Source of the DNA: Corallococcus sp. CA053C
Lineage (GTDB): Bacteria > Myxococcota > Myxococcia > Myxococcales > Myxococcaceae
Assembly (NCBI RefSeq): GCF_003611675.1
Contig: NZ_RAWA01000038.1
Coordinates: forward strand, 1 to 39,925
DNA: 39,925 nucleotides
Reading direction: 5' to 3'
The position numbers and the translations under genes are program-made. This document shows, piece after piece, positions 27,882-35,358 of this stretch. Each line of letters opens with the position of its first letter. Positions within the stretch are counted from its first letter, which is position 1. The notes beneath the pieces are model-generated. The model ran no database searches. It was not told the DNA's origin and saw nothing but the letters and a program-made list of their open reading frames with translations.

Positions 27882-28525
27882 GCCCACCGTCCAGCAAGAG
27901 CCCCTATCGACTGATGGTCGAAGGGCCGGACGACAAGCATACCCTCGTCCATCTCTTGAAACGGCATGGTTACGACTGGGACGACGCGGAACTCAAGCGG
28001 CCCCATGTCGAAGACGTAGGCGGCGTGGAGAAGCTGCTCGATAAGACCCTCCTGTCCACCGCGCTCAAGAGTCATGAGCGCCTCGCGCTGGTCTTCGACG
28101 CGGACCTGCCCCCGTACAACCGCTGGCACCAGCTCAAGACCTGCCTCGAAGCACTGAACATCACGGCCCCGGATGCACCCGAGCCCGGCGGCACCCTGCT
28201 CGCCGGCCTCCGCCCCAACACCCGCCTGGGCATTTGGGTCATGCCCGACAATTCCCGGCCCGGCCGCATCGAGGAGTTCATCGAGAAGCTCGTTCCCTCC
28301 GGTGACACCCTCTGGCTGCATGCGCAGGCAACCACGACGGAAGCCCTGAACCAGGGCGCACCGCTGCGGCAGAACGACCACGTGAAGGGCGCCCTCCACG
28401 CGTGGCTCGCGTGGCAGTTGGACCCCGGCATCCCCTTCGGCGTTGCACTCGCCAGCAAGATCCTGGGCCACGACTCGCCGGAAGCTCAACGTTTCGTGGA
28501 CTGGTTCCACCGCTGCTTCAGCTGA
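27878..28525 (+). CDS. DUF3226/TOPRIM-like protein, partner of the ATPase
   Basis: 215 residues from GTG 27878, overlapping the ATPase stop (GTGA). Elements of a TOPRIM fold are in order: YRLMVEGPDDKH with the acidic E15, LALVFDADLPPY with DxD (D74, D76), and LGIWVMPDNSRPGRIEEFI (117-135), the DUF3226 hallmark. TOPRIM domains bind Mg2+ and cut or join nucleic acid. In PARIS-like systems a TOPRIM effector is held by the ATPase and released upon infection. Whether this one is an active nuclease cannot be read from sequence, though the acidic residues are present. Confidence 0.85.
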   Translation: MSPPSSKSPYRLMVEGPDDKHTLVHLLKRHGYDWDDAELKRPHVEDVGGVEKLLDKTLLSTALKSHERLALVFDADLPPYNRWHQLKTCLEALNITAPDAPEPGGTLLAGLRPNTRLGIWVMPDNSRPGRIEEFIEKLVPSGDTLWLHAQATTTEALNQGAPLRQNDHVKGALHAWLAWQLDPGIPFGVALASKILGHDSPEAQRFVDWFHRCFS

Positions 28526-28553
28526 ATCCCTGCGAACCCCGGGAACCGGCGGT

Positions 28554-28559
28554 TACTGT
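28554..28559 (+). promoter_or_regulatory. -10-like element of the aldo/keto reductase gene
   Basis: TACTGT ends 7 nt before ATG 28567 and no Shine-Dalgarno is present, so transcription would start at or next to the start codon. No convincing -35. Confidence 0.35.
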
Positions 28560-28566
28560 GCCGCGC

Positions 28567-29562
28567 ATGAACTTCCGATTTCTTGGTCGCAGTGGTCTGA
28601 AGGTCAGTGAGATCTCCTTTGGCAACTGGCTCACGCACGGCTCCCAGGTGGAAGAGGACGCCGCCGTGGCCTGTGTGAAGGCGGCGCTCGATACGGGCAT
28701 CACCACCTTCGACACCGCCGACGTGTACGCCGGGACCAAGGCCGAAGCCGTGCTCGGCCGCGCCCTCAAGGGCCAGCGCCGCGAAGGCTACGAGCTCTTC
28801 ACCAAGGTCTACTGGCCCACCGGCCCCGGCCAGAACGACCGCGGCCTGTCGCGCAAGCACATCATCGAGTCCATCCACGGCTCGCTGCGCCGCCTCCAGA
28901 CGGACTACGTGGACCTCTACCAGGCCCACCGCTTCGACGCGGAGACGCCGCTGGAGGAGACGATGCTCGCCTTCGCGGACATCGTGCGCCAGGGCAAGGC
29001 CCTCTACATCGGTGTCTCGGAATGGACCGCCGAGCAGATCTCCGCCGGCGCGAAGCTCGCCCGCGAGCTGCACGTGCCCTTCATCTCCAACCAGCCCCAG
29101 TACTCCATGCTCTGGCGGATCATCGAATCCAAGGTCGTCCCCACCTGCGAAGCGGAAGGCCTGGGCCAGATTGTCTGGTCCCCGCTCGCCAAGGGCGTGC
29201 TCACCGGCAAGTACCTCCCCGGTCAGCCCCCGCCCGCGGACACCCGCGCCGCCACCCAGCAGGGCGCGCAGTTCATGACCAATTTCATGACGGACGACGT
29301 GCTCACCCGCGTGCAACAGCTCAAGCCCATCGCCAAGGAGGCCGGCCTGTCGCTCGCGCAGCTCTCCGTCGCGTGGGTGCTCCAGAACCGCAACGTCGCC
29401 TCCGCCATCATCGGCGCCACGAAGCCGGAGCAGGTGCTCGACAACGTGAAGGCCACCGGCGTGAAGCTCGACGCGGAGCTCCTGCGCCGCATCGACTCCA
29501 TCCTCGGCCCCGTCGTGGAGCGCGACCCCGCGCAGACCACCAGCCCCACCCGCAGGCCCTGA
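28567..29562 (+). CDS. Aldo/keto reductase (Kv-beta/YghZ-like)
   Basis: 331 residues. The start ATG 28567 gives the family N-terminus MNFRFLGRSGLKVSEISFG. The catalytic tetrad is complete: D49 (FDTAD), Y54 (VYAG), K80 (FTKVYW) and H121 (LYQAHRFD). NADPH-binding features are YSMLWR, WSPLAKGVLTGKY and the C-terminal VASAIIGATKPEQVLDNVKA. The KYLPGQPPP insertion and VYWPTGPG are typical of the potassium-channel-beta/YghZ branch, which reduces small aldehydes such as methylglyoxal. Cytoplasmic. Stands alone 41 nt after the TOPRIM gene and is probably not part of that system. Confidence 0.93.
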   Translation: MNFRFLGRSGLKVSEISFGNWLTHGSQVEEDAAVACVKAALDTGITTFDTADVYAGTKAEAVLGRALKGQRREGYELFTKVYWPTGPGQNDRGLSRKHIIESIHGSLRRLQTDYVDLYQAHRFDAETPLEETMLAFADIVRQGKALYIGVSEWTAEQISAGAKLARELHVPFISNQPQYSMLWRIIESKVVPTCEAEGLGQIVWSPLAKGVLTGKYLPGQPPPADTRAATQQGAQFMTNFMTDDVLTRVQQLKPIAKEAGLSLAQLSVAWVLQNRNVASAIIGATKPEQVLDNVKATGVKLDAELLRRIDSILGPVVERDPAQTTSPTRRP

Positions 29563-29573
29563 AGCACCGGACC

Positions 29574-29599
29574 GGGAAAGCCCCACATCCGGGCTTCCC
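29574..29599 (+). terminator. Hairpin after the aldo/keto reductase gene
   Basis: GGGAAAGCCC pairs with GGGCTTCCC (one bulge) around a short loop, 12 nt after the stop. No T-run follows, so it may be a weak or Rho-assisted terminator. The rest of 29600-29806 shows no other clear signal. Confidence 0.45.
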
Positions 29600-29806
29600 A
29601 CCTCCGGCGGCGGGCGCCTCGGCGCTCGCTGTGCCTCGCGCGGATCCATCCATCCGACATCCGCGCCCTCCTACCGCCATGCGCGGTTTCTTGAATTGCC
29701 ACACCCTGGTGAACGAGACCGATCCATTTGACTTTTGAGTCGGGTGGAACAAGACAGGGCCTCGCGCGTTAGCAGTCCACACTCTTCACCCCCAGGCTTC
29801 TCTTCC

Positions 29807-30499
29807 ATGACGTCCTTCCTCCTCCTGGCCCAGGCGGCCCAACCCGAACTCGGCTGGTTGAGCAGCAAGCTGCTCGGGGTGACGCTGGGCAGCGCCGAGT
29901 GGGTGCTCTGGCTGCTCGTCGTCCTGTCCATCGTCTCCATCGCGGTGATGCTGGAGCGCGCCGTCTACTTCGCGCGCCACCGGCTGCCGAACTCGGAGGC
30001 GCTGGCGGTGCGGCTGGCGCGCGGCGAGTTCGACGCCGTGGGCGCCGAGGTGAAGAACCAGAAGGGCATGGAGGCCGCCGTCATCCGTGAGGCGCTGGCC
30101 TCCGCGGCGCAGGGCCCCGACACCGTGGAGCAGGTGATTGCATCCACCGTCGCCCGCGAGCGCCCCCAGTACGAGCGCTTCCTGTCGCTGCTCGGCACGC
30201 TGGGCAACAACGCCCCGTTCATCGGGCTGTTCGGCACGGTGCTCGGCATCATCAAGGCCTTCAACGACCTGGGCGAGATGAATGCCAAGGGCGGCGCCAT
30301 GCAGCAGACGGTGATGGCCGGCATCTCCGAGGCGCTCGTCGCCACCGCCGTGGGCCTCGCGGTCGCCATCCCCGCCGTCGTCGCCTTCAACATCTTCAAC
30401 CGCCAGTTGAAGACGCTCACCAGCCGCACCACGTCCCTGGGCCACGCGCTCGTGGGCGCCATGAAGGCGCGCAAGCCGGGCGCCGCGGGGGGGAACTAG
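29807..30499 (+). CDS. exbB: ExbB/TolQ-type proton channel subunit
   Basis: 230 residues from ATG 29807; the frame is open back to TTG 29735, but that gives a non-conserved extension. Three helices in the ExbB pattern: WVLWLLVVLSIVSIAVMLERAVYF near the N-terminus, then NNAPFIGLFGTVLGIIKAF and VATAVGLAVAIPAVVAFNIF. A cytoplasmic loop lies between the first and second. With ExbD it uses the proton gradient to power TonB. The leader is pyrimidine-rich and lacks a Shine-Dalgarno. First gene of an exbB-exbD-tonB operon. Confidence 0.92.
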   Translation: MTSFLLLAQAAQPELGWLSSKLLGVTLGSAEWVLWLLVVLSIVSIAVMLERAVYFARHRLPNSEALAVRLARGEFDAVGAEVKNQKGMEAAVIREALASAAQGPDTVEQVIASTVARERPQYERFLSLLGTLGNNAPFIGLFGTVLGIIKAFNDLGEMNAKGGAMQQTVMAGISEALVATAVGLAVAIPAVVAFNIFNRQLKTLTSRTTSLGHALVGAMKARKPGAAGGN

Positions 30500-30502
30500 C
30501 CC

Positions 30503-30937
30503 ATGGCTGGCAGCGCGGGCGACAACGACGAGGAGATCACCGGCATCAACGTCACCCCGCTGGTGGACGTGGTGCTGGTGCTGCTCATCATCTTCATGGT
30601 GACGGCGAACTTCATCGTCCGCGAGACGGTGGAGGTGGACCTGCCCCGCGCCGCCAACGGCGGTGAGACGGTGCAGGGCCTGGTGAACGTCGTGCTCGAC
30701 AAGGACGGCAAGCTCTACTTCGACGGCGTCGAAGTGACGGAGGCCGACCTGTCCCGCCGCGTGGTGGAGGCCGTCAGCAAGGACAAGGACACGCGTGCCA
30801 TCATCAGCGCGGACCAGACCATCGCCTACGGCCGCGTGATGCGCCTCATTGACGTGGTGAAGGGCCAGGGCATCGCGAAGTTCGCCCTCAACATCGAGAA
30901 GGACGTGGCCCCGTCGGCCGCGCCCGCCGCTCCCTGA
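30503..30937 (+). CDS. exbD: ExbD/TolR-type protein
   Basis: 144 residues, 3 nt after the exbB stop. N-terminal cytoplasmic ITGINVTPLVDVVLVLLIIFMVTA contains the essential Asp of the single helix (PLVDV). The periplasmic domain (VVLDKDGKLYFDGVEVTEADL... VMRLIDVVKGQGIAKFALN) matches the ExbD fold. Partner of ExbB in the proton channel. Confidence 0.93.
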   Translation: MAGSAGDNDEEITGINVTPLVDVVLVLLIIFMVTANFIVRETVEVDLPRAANGGETVQGLVNVVLDKDGKLYFDGVEVTEADLSRRVVEAVSKDKDTRAIISADQTIAYGRVMRLIDVVKGQGIAKFALNIEKDVAPSAAPAAP

Positions 30938-30957
30938 CCAAGGCACGCGACGCCACC

Positions 30958-31677
30958 ATGAGCCAGGCGGTCCTCGACTCGTCCATGACGCCCCGGCGCG
31001 ACCGCTCCACGCGGTTCGTGCTGGCGTTCCTCTTCGTGTCGCTCGCGCTGCACGCGAGCGGCTTCTGGTTCCTCTCCACCATGGAAGGCCGCAAGCAGAG
31101 CGTCGCCCAGCGCCCGGTGGAGCTCGTCATGGTGGAGGTGCAGAAGCCGCCGCCCATCAAGGTCGCGGAAGCCGCCAAGCCCCCGCCTCCGTCGGAGGCA
31201 CCGCCGCCGCCCAACGACACGCCGCCGCCGGAGCCGCAGGCGAAGCCGCCGCCGCTCGTGGTGGGCATGACCATGTCGTCCACCACCAGCGCGGGCTCGT
31301 TCGCCGCGCCCGTGGGCAACACCGCCTACGGCAAGGCCAACGGCACCGCGAAGGACCCCAAGGACGTGAAGGGCTACTCCGCGCCCAAGTACGTCCCCGT
31401 GTACCAGGTGGACTCCGAGCCCACCGTCGCGTCCGAGGTGAAGATTCCCTACCCGGACGAGGCGCGCCGCGCGGGCATCGAAGGCACCGTGACGCTGTCC
31501 ATCACCATCGACGCGGACGGCAAGGTGGGCACCGTGAAGGTCATCTCCGGGCCGGGCTATGGCCTCAACGAAGCCGCACGCGATGCCATCCGGCGCTTCC
31601 GCTTCAAGCCCGCCATCAAGGGCGGCGAGGCCGTGGCCACGGAGATGAAGTACTCGTACACGTTCCTGCTGGACTGA
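30958..31677 (+). CDS. tonB: TonB family energy transducer
   Basis: 239 residues, 20 nt after exbD. One N-terminal helix (FVLAFLFVSLALHASGFWFL, containing the conserved His); a Pro-rich, Lys/Glu-spaced rod (about 60-105, runs such as KPPPPSEAPPPP); a linker; and a C-terminal TonB domain (KIPYPDEARRAGIEGTVTLS... FRFKPAIKGGEAV). It spans the periplasm and transmits force from ExbBD to outer-membrane receptors. No TonB-dependent receptor gene is adjacent, so the client is encoded elsewhere. Confidence 0.93.
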   Translation: MSQAVLDSSMTPRRDRSTRFVLAFLFVSLALHASGFWFLSTMEGRKQSVAQRPVELVMVEVQKPPPIKVAEAAKPPPPSEAPPPPNDTPPPEPQAKPPPLVVGMTMSSTTSAGSFAAPVGNTAYGKANGTAKDPKDVKGYSAPKYVPVYQVDSEPTVASEVKIPYPDEARRAGIEGTVTLSITIDADGKVGTVKVISGPGYGLNEAARDAIRRFRFKPAIKGGEAVATEMKYSYTFLLD

Positions 31678-31701
31678 CCCCAGGCCCGGCAGGACGGCGC
31701 A

Positions 31702-32193
31702 TTACTGCGTCTTGAGCGCGCGGCGCATGATGTCGCGCAGCGCCACCTGGTCCTCTTCCGGCATCTCGGTGACGAACGGGGGCGGCTCGAACATCCGCGC
31801 CATCAGCCGGCCGCGCAGCTCCGCGCCGGCCTCCGTCAGCACCAGCATCTTCACCCGCCGGTCCTGCTCGCTGCTGCGCCGCTCCACCAGCCCGCGCGCC
31901 TCCAGCCGGTCCACCAGCCCCGTCACGTTGGACGCATCGCACGACAGGTAGTTGGCGAGCGTGCTCATCGCGAGCGCTCCCTCGCCCAGCTGCCGCAGGA
32001 CGTGCGCCTGCACCGGGGACAGCTCGAACTCCGCCGCCAACGCGGGGAAGTTGCGCATGTGGGTGTGCAGCAGGGAGAACAGGAGCGTCCACGCCTGCTG
32101 CGCGAGCCCCTCCTCGCCCACCTCCGTCCCACCAGAGGGAGCCCCCGACGGACGCACCGCCTGCTCGCTGTGACTGTCGCTGTAGCCGTTCAT
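31702..32193 (-). CDS. MarR-family transcriptional regulator
   Basis: 163 residues. Winged-helix core: FELSPVQAHVLRQLGEGALAMSTLANYLSCDASNVTGLVDRLEARGLVERRSSEQDRRVKMLVLTEAG, with the wing at SSEQDRRVKML. Flanking helices form the dimer domain. MarR proteins are usually repressors of a divergent efflux or stress gene and are released by phenolic ligands. Here the divergent gene encodes a TolC-type protein, so it is the likely target. Convergent with tonB, with 24 bases between. Confidence 0.92.
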   Translation of the reverse strand: MNGYSDSHSEQAVRPSGAPSGGTEVGEEGLAQQAWTLLFSLLHTHMRNFPALAAEFELSPVQAHVLRQLGEGALAMSTLANYLSCDASNVTGLVDRLEARGLVERRSSEQDRRVKMLVLTEAGAELRGRLMARMFEPPPFVTEMPEEDQVALRDIMRRALKTQ

Positions 32194-32231
32194 AGTGAAG
32201 TTACGTTAATTCACCCGACATACATAAACAA

Positions 32232-32261
32232 TTGACACCATCAACCTTTGAGAGCTACTAC
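32232..32261 (+). promoter_or_regulatory. Promoter of the TolC-type gene with likely MarR site
   Basis: In an AT-rich island of the 203-bp divergent spacer lies TTGACA (32232-32237), a perfect -35, with TACTAC (32256-32261) 18 nt later as -10. The -35 is part of TTGACACCATCAA (32232-32244), an inverted repeat of the size MarR proteins bind. Repressor binding there would block the promoter. The marR promoter must lie in the same spacer on the other strand. Confidence 0.55.
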
Positions 32262-32396
32262 ATTCCGCATATTCCAACATCCGACAGTGCGGAGTTCTTC
32301 AATGCGGCTCCGGGGTCGGGTAGAGGTCGCCGTGAAGTCGTTCTTTGGACGGATCCGCCTCGCGCTCCCGCGGGTCGGTGAGGAGGTCGAAGCGGT

Positions 32397-33800
32397 ATGA
32401 GTACCCTTCTGGCGCTTTCCCTGTCGGCCGCCCTGGCCGCGGCGCCTGTACTGTCGCTGGACGAGGCGTTGGAGTCGGCCCGTCAGCAGAACCTCGATTT
32501 GAAGATTGCCCAGGAGCGCTTCGAGCAGGCATCGCTCGCGACGCGCAAGGCCTGGTCGGGCTACCTGCCGCAGGTGGCCGTGGGGGCTACCATCACGCGC
32601 AACAACGTGGCGGCCATCATCCCCGCGGGGGTCCTCGGCCCGAACCCCATCACCATCCAGCCGCTCATCCAGCAGGGTGCGCAGGCGGAGGTGCGGCAGG
32701 CCATCATCGCGCCGCAGCTCTGGGCGGCCATCGCGGCCTCCTACAAGTCGGTGAAGCTGGCGGAGCTGAACACGCAGACGGCGCGCCGGCAGGTGCTCTT
32801 CGGCGTGGCGCAGGCCTACTACGGTGCCGCGGCGCAGCAGGAAGCGTTGCGCGCCCAGGAGCGGCTGCTGGAGCTCAACCAGGCGCGGGAGAAGGACACC
32901 CAGGCCCGGTTCGACGCGGGCACGGTGACGCGCGTGGCGCTCTTGCGCGCGCAGCTGGATCGCTCGCGCGCGGAGCAGGACCTGGTGCGCGCGAAGAACG
33001 CGCTCGCCGGCCTGAAGCTGGCGCTGGGCACGCTCATCCAGCGGGAGCCGGACTTCGAGCTGGCCCCGCCGCCGGAGCCGCAGGTGCCCGCGCAGGCGTC
33101 GCCGGAGGACCTGGTGAAGCAGGCGATCGAGGCGCGCTCGGACGTGCAGGCCTCCGAAGTGGGGCTGGAGCTGACGCGCATCAACAAGAAGGGCGTGCTC
33201 TTGAGCTACCTGCCCACGCTGGGCGTGACGGGCACCTACCGCATCGCCAACGCGTCGGGCTTCTCCGGCTCCAACGAGACGTGGGCCATCACCTTCGGCG
33301 CCAGCTGGACGCTGTTCGACGGCGGCCTGCGCGAGGCGAACCTCTCCGAGGCGTCGTCGCGCGTGCGTGAGGCCTCCGTGAGCCAGCAGCTGGCCCAGGC
33401 CCGCGTGAAGGAGGAGGTGCGTCGCTCCAAGCTGGACCTGGAGAACGCGCTCGCCAACCGCGCCAAGGCCGAGGAGGCCCTGGGGCTCGCCCGCGAGTCC
33501 AACCGCCTCACCGACGTGAGCTTCCAGGCGGGCGTCGCCACGTACCTGGAGGTCGCGGACGCCAACACCTCGCTCACCAACGCGGAGGTGGGCTTCGTGT
33601 CGGAGCGCCTCCAGGCGTCGCTCGCCGCGCTGCGCCTGCTCAACTCGCTGGGCTCGTTCGAGTCCGGTTCGGTGCGCAAGGAAGCAGCGGAGCTGGGCGC
33701 CCAGCCCGGCGCCGGCGCGGCGTCGCAGCCCGCGCCGCAGCAGCCGGCCCCCGCGCCGGAGCAGCAGACGCAGCAGCCGGCCCCGACGCCGCAGCCGTAG
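32397..33800 (+). CDS. TolC-family outer-membrane protein
   Basis: 467 residues, ATG 32397 with a strong AGGAGG 10 nt upstream. Short signal peptide (LLALSLSAALAAAPVL). Two TolC repeats: LSLDEALESARQQNLDLKIAQERFEQA and EARSDVQASEVGLELTRINK openings, KAWSGYLPQVAVGATITRN and SYLPTLGVTGTYRIAN strands, and LFDGGLREANLSEAS. Clearly paralogous to the channel at 11609. The C-terminal ~45 residues are a Gln/Pro/Ala-rich tail. No inner-membrane pump or adaptor is adjacent, so it must work with one encoded elsewhere, perhaps under MarR control. Confidence 0.92.
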   Translation: MSTLLALSLSAALAAAPVLSLDEALESARQQNLDLKIAQERFEQASLATRKAWSGYLPQVAVGATITRNNVAAIIPAGVLGPNPITIQPLIQQGAQAEVRQAIIAPQLWAAIAASYKSVKLAELNTQTARRQVLFGVAQAYYGAAAQQEALRAQERLLELNQAREKDTQARFDAGTVTRVALLRAQLDRSRAEQDLVRAKNALAGLKLALGTLIQREPDFELAPPPEPQVPAQASPEDLVKQAIEARSDVQASEVGLELTRINKKGVLLSYLPTLGVTGTYRIANASGFSGSNETWAITFGASWTLFDGGLREANLSEASSRVREASVSQQLAQARVKEEVRRSKLDLENALANRAKAEEALGLARESNRLTDVSFQAGVATYLEVADANTSLTNAEVGFVSERLQASLAALRLLNSLGSFESGSVRKEAAELGAQPGAGAASQPAPQQPAPAPEQQTQQPAPTPQP

Positions 33801-33820
33801 GCAGCGTGTGAGGGGAAATT

Positions 33821-33846
33821 CCCGGCGCCCATCCTGGGGCGCCGGG
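33821..33846 (+). terminator. Strong hairpin after the TolC-type gene
   Basis: A perfect 10-bp stem CCCGGCGCCC/GGGCGCCGGG with a 6-nt loop, 20 nt after the stop. Outer bases GGGGA and TCCCC can extend it across a 4-nt bulge. It lacks a long T-run. Probable terminator. Confidence 0.6.
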
Positions 33847-33943
33847 TCCCCTGCCCTCCCGGGCGAGGAGCAGGTCCTGCGTTGTGGGGGTCCGTCGTCG
33901 GACCCACCCTCCAGACAGGACCCACTTCCACGGGGAGGGCATC

Positions 33944-34156
33944 ATGGCGGACGCATCCTGGGGCAACTGCAAGAACTGTCGCTTCTTCGCAGCCAACGGC
34001 GACGAGCCGGGCGCGGACGAAGTGCAGAGCTGCAACCAGCCGGAGCTGAAGCAGTTCGCGCTCGTGGTGTCGGGCGACAGCGGCTGCAACGCCCACGAGG
34101 CGCGCACCGGTGAGACGGTGCCCTCGTACGAAGAGCCCGCACCGTCCATGAACTGA
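33944..34156 (+). CDS. Small four-cysteine protein
   Basis: 70 residues from ATG 33944, with GGAGG 5 nt upstream; a longer frame from 33884 lacks this support. Cys at 9, 12, 30 and 48 (GNCKNCRFF, SCNQPE, SGCNAHE) could bind zinc or an iron-sulfur centre. No signal peptide or membrane helix, acidic overall. I do not recognise a named family; CxxC...C...SGC small proteins of this kind are widespread and of unknown role. Converges on the Rieske gene with 13 bases between. Confidence 0.7.
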   Translation: MADASWGNCKNCRFFAANGDEPGADEVQSCNQPELKQFALVVSGDSGCNAHEARTGETVPSYEEPAPSMN

Positions 34157-34169
34157 CGCGCCCTTTGCG

Positions 34170-35210
34170 TCAGGCCCCGGAGACTTCGTGCGCCCGGGGC
34201 GTCACCGGCTCCGGCGCGTGCGCGTAGTAGATGCGCTCCATCAGCTTGCGCTGGTGCACGAGGGGCTTGTCGTACTTGTCCAGCCGCATGCCCTTGTGGC
34301 TGTAGGGCGTGTCCGCGACGGTGGGGATGAAGCGCGCGTCGTCGCGCACCTCCCACCAGGTCAGGCCCAGCGCGGCCTTCGCCGCCAGCGGCAGGAACGG
34401 CCGCAGCGCGGGCACCGTCGTGCGCAGGAAGGAGAAGACGTGCAGGCGCGTGGTGCGCGCCGTCTCCGGCACGAAGAAGATGTGCGCCTGCGTGATGAAG
34501 GGGCGCGGCACGCCGTCGGGGGACGTCCAGCGGATGGTGTATGTGCTGCGCACCGGGTCGAAGCGCGTCACCCAGTCGTTGTGGAAGAAGTCGCCGGTCT
34601 TCACCAGCAGCAGGCGGATGATGGGCGCGGGCCGCTGCGGGGCGCGGTAGTGCACCTCCGTGCGGTCGTCGAAGTTGTGCGCGTCGAACTCCACCGCGCC
34701 CGTCTGCGGGCCGCTCCACCCCAGCCGGGTGTGCACGAAGGGCGTGTGCTCGTCCTCGCTGAAGTTGTCGAGCGACACGTGCAGCGGCGCCTCGAACAGC
34801 GTGGAGAAGGTGCCTCCGAAGACGTAGTCCTCGCCGGACAGCTCCGGCATCGCCGTCACCGGCGTGTCCGAGCGCGCGAGCCACAGGTAGCCATGGCGCT
34901 CCACCACCTGGAAGCTCTTCGCCTCGCAGTGGCGCAGCTCCGGCTGGCTGGGGTTGGTGCCCTGCCCCTTCGAGTCGAAGCGCCAGCCATGGTACGGGCA
35001 CTGGAGCTGGCCCTCCTTCGTCACCCTCCCCTTCGACAGCGGAGCGAAGCGGTGGGGGCAGGCGTCGGACAGCGCCGCGGGCTGGCCAGAGGCGTCTCGG
35101 AAGAGGGCATAGGCGTGACCGCCCAGCTCGACGCGAACGGGGCGGCGGCGGAGCTGGCTGGAGGGGAGCACCGGGTGGAAGTGCCGGACAACGTCGGGGG
35201 TAGGCTCCAT
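34170..35210 (-). CDS. Rieske non-haem iron oxygenase
   Basis: 346 residues from ATG 35210. N-terminal Rieske domain with CPHR (C51, H53) and CPYHGW (C71, H74) ligating the [2Fe-2S] cluster. Catalytic domain with DNFSEDEHTPFVH (H155, H160 and a nearby acid as mononuclear iron ligands). The arrangement resembles the PaO/VanA-like branch, which oxidises aromatic or tetrapyrrole-like substrates. No ferredoxin or reductase gene is adjacent, so electrons come from elsewhere. TATACT (35220-35225, minus strand) lies only 9 nt before the ATG and no Shine-Dalgarno is seen. Confidence 0.9.
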   Translation of the reverse strand: MEPTPDVVRHFHPVLPSSQLRRRPVRVELGGHAYALFRDASGQPAALSDACPHRFAPLSKGRVTKEGQLQCPYHGWRFDSKGQGTNPSQPELRHCEAKSFQVVERHGYLWLARSDTPVTAMPELSGEDYVFGGTFSTLFEAPLHVSLDNFSEDEHTPFVHTRLGWSGPQTGAVEFDAHNFDDRTEVHYRAPQRPAPIIRLLLVKTGDFFHNDWVTRFDPVRSTYTIRWTSPDGVPRPFITQAHIFFVPETARTTRLHVFSFLRTTVPALRPFLPLAAKAALGLTWWEVRDDARFIPTVADTPYSHKGMRLDKYDKPLVHQRKLMERIYYAHAPEPVTPRAHEVSGA

Positions 35211-35219
35211 GGAAGGGCC

Positions 35220-35225
35220 AGTATA
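35220..35225 (-). promoter_or_regulatory. -10 element of the Rieske gene
   Basis: TATACT on the minus strand, 9 nt before ATG 35210. Predicts a transcript with almost no leader. No clear -35. Confidence 0.4.
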
Positions 35226-35344
35226 GCGGCCTGTCGGGGCTGACCCCCGGTGGGTCTGCTCGGTTCCGGTCCGGTTCCGACCCGGGCTCGTCCCGGGCCT
35301 GGAATGAGGATGGGGGGATGTGAGGCCTGTCCTGGCGGGTGGCA

Positions 35345-35350
35345 TAGACT
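35345..35350 (+). promoter_or_regulatory. -10-like element of the DUF547 gene
   Basis: TAGACT lies 8 nt before GTG 35359 in a spacing that would give a leaderless transcript. No -35 is obvious. The 148-bp spacer also holds a small CCCGGG-CTCGT-CCCGGG inverted repeat. Confidence 0.3.
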
Positions 35351-35358
35351 TCCGCGCC

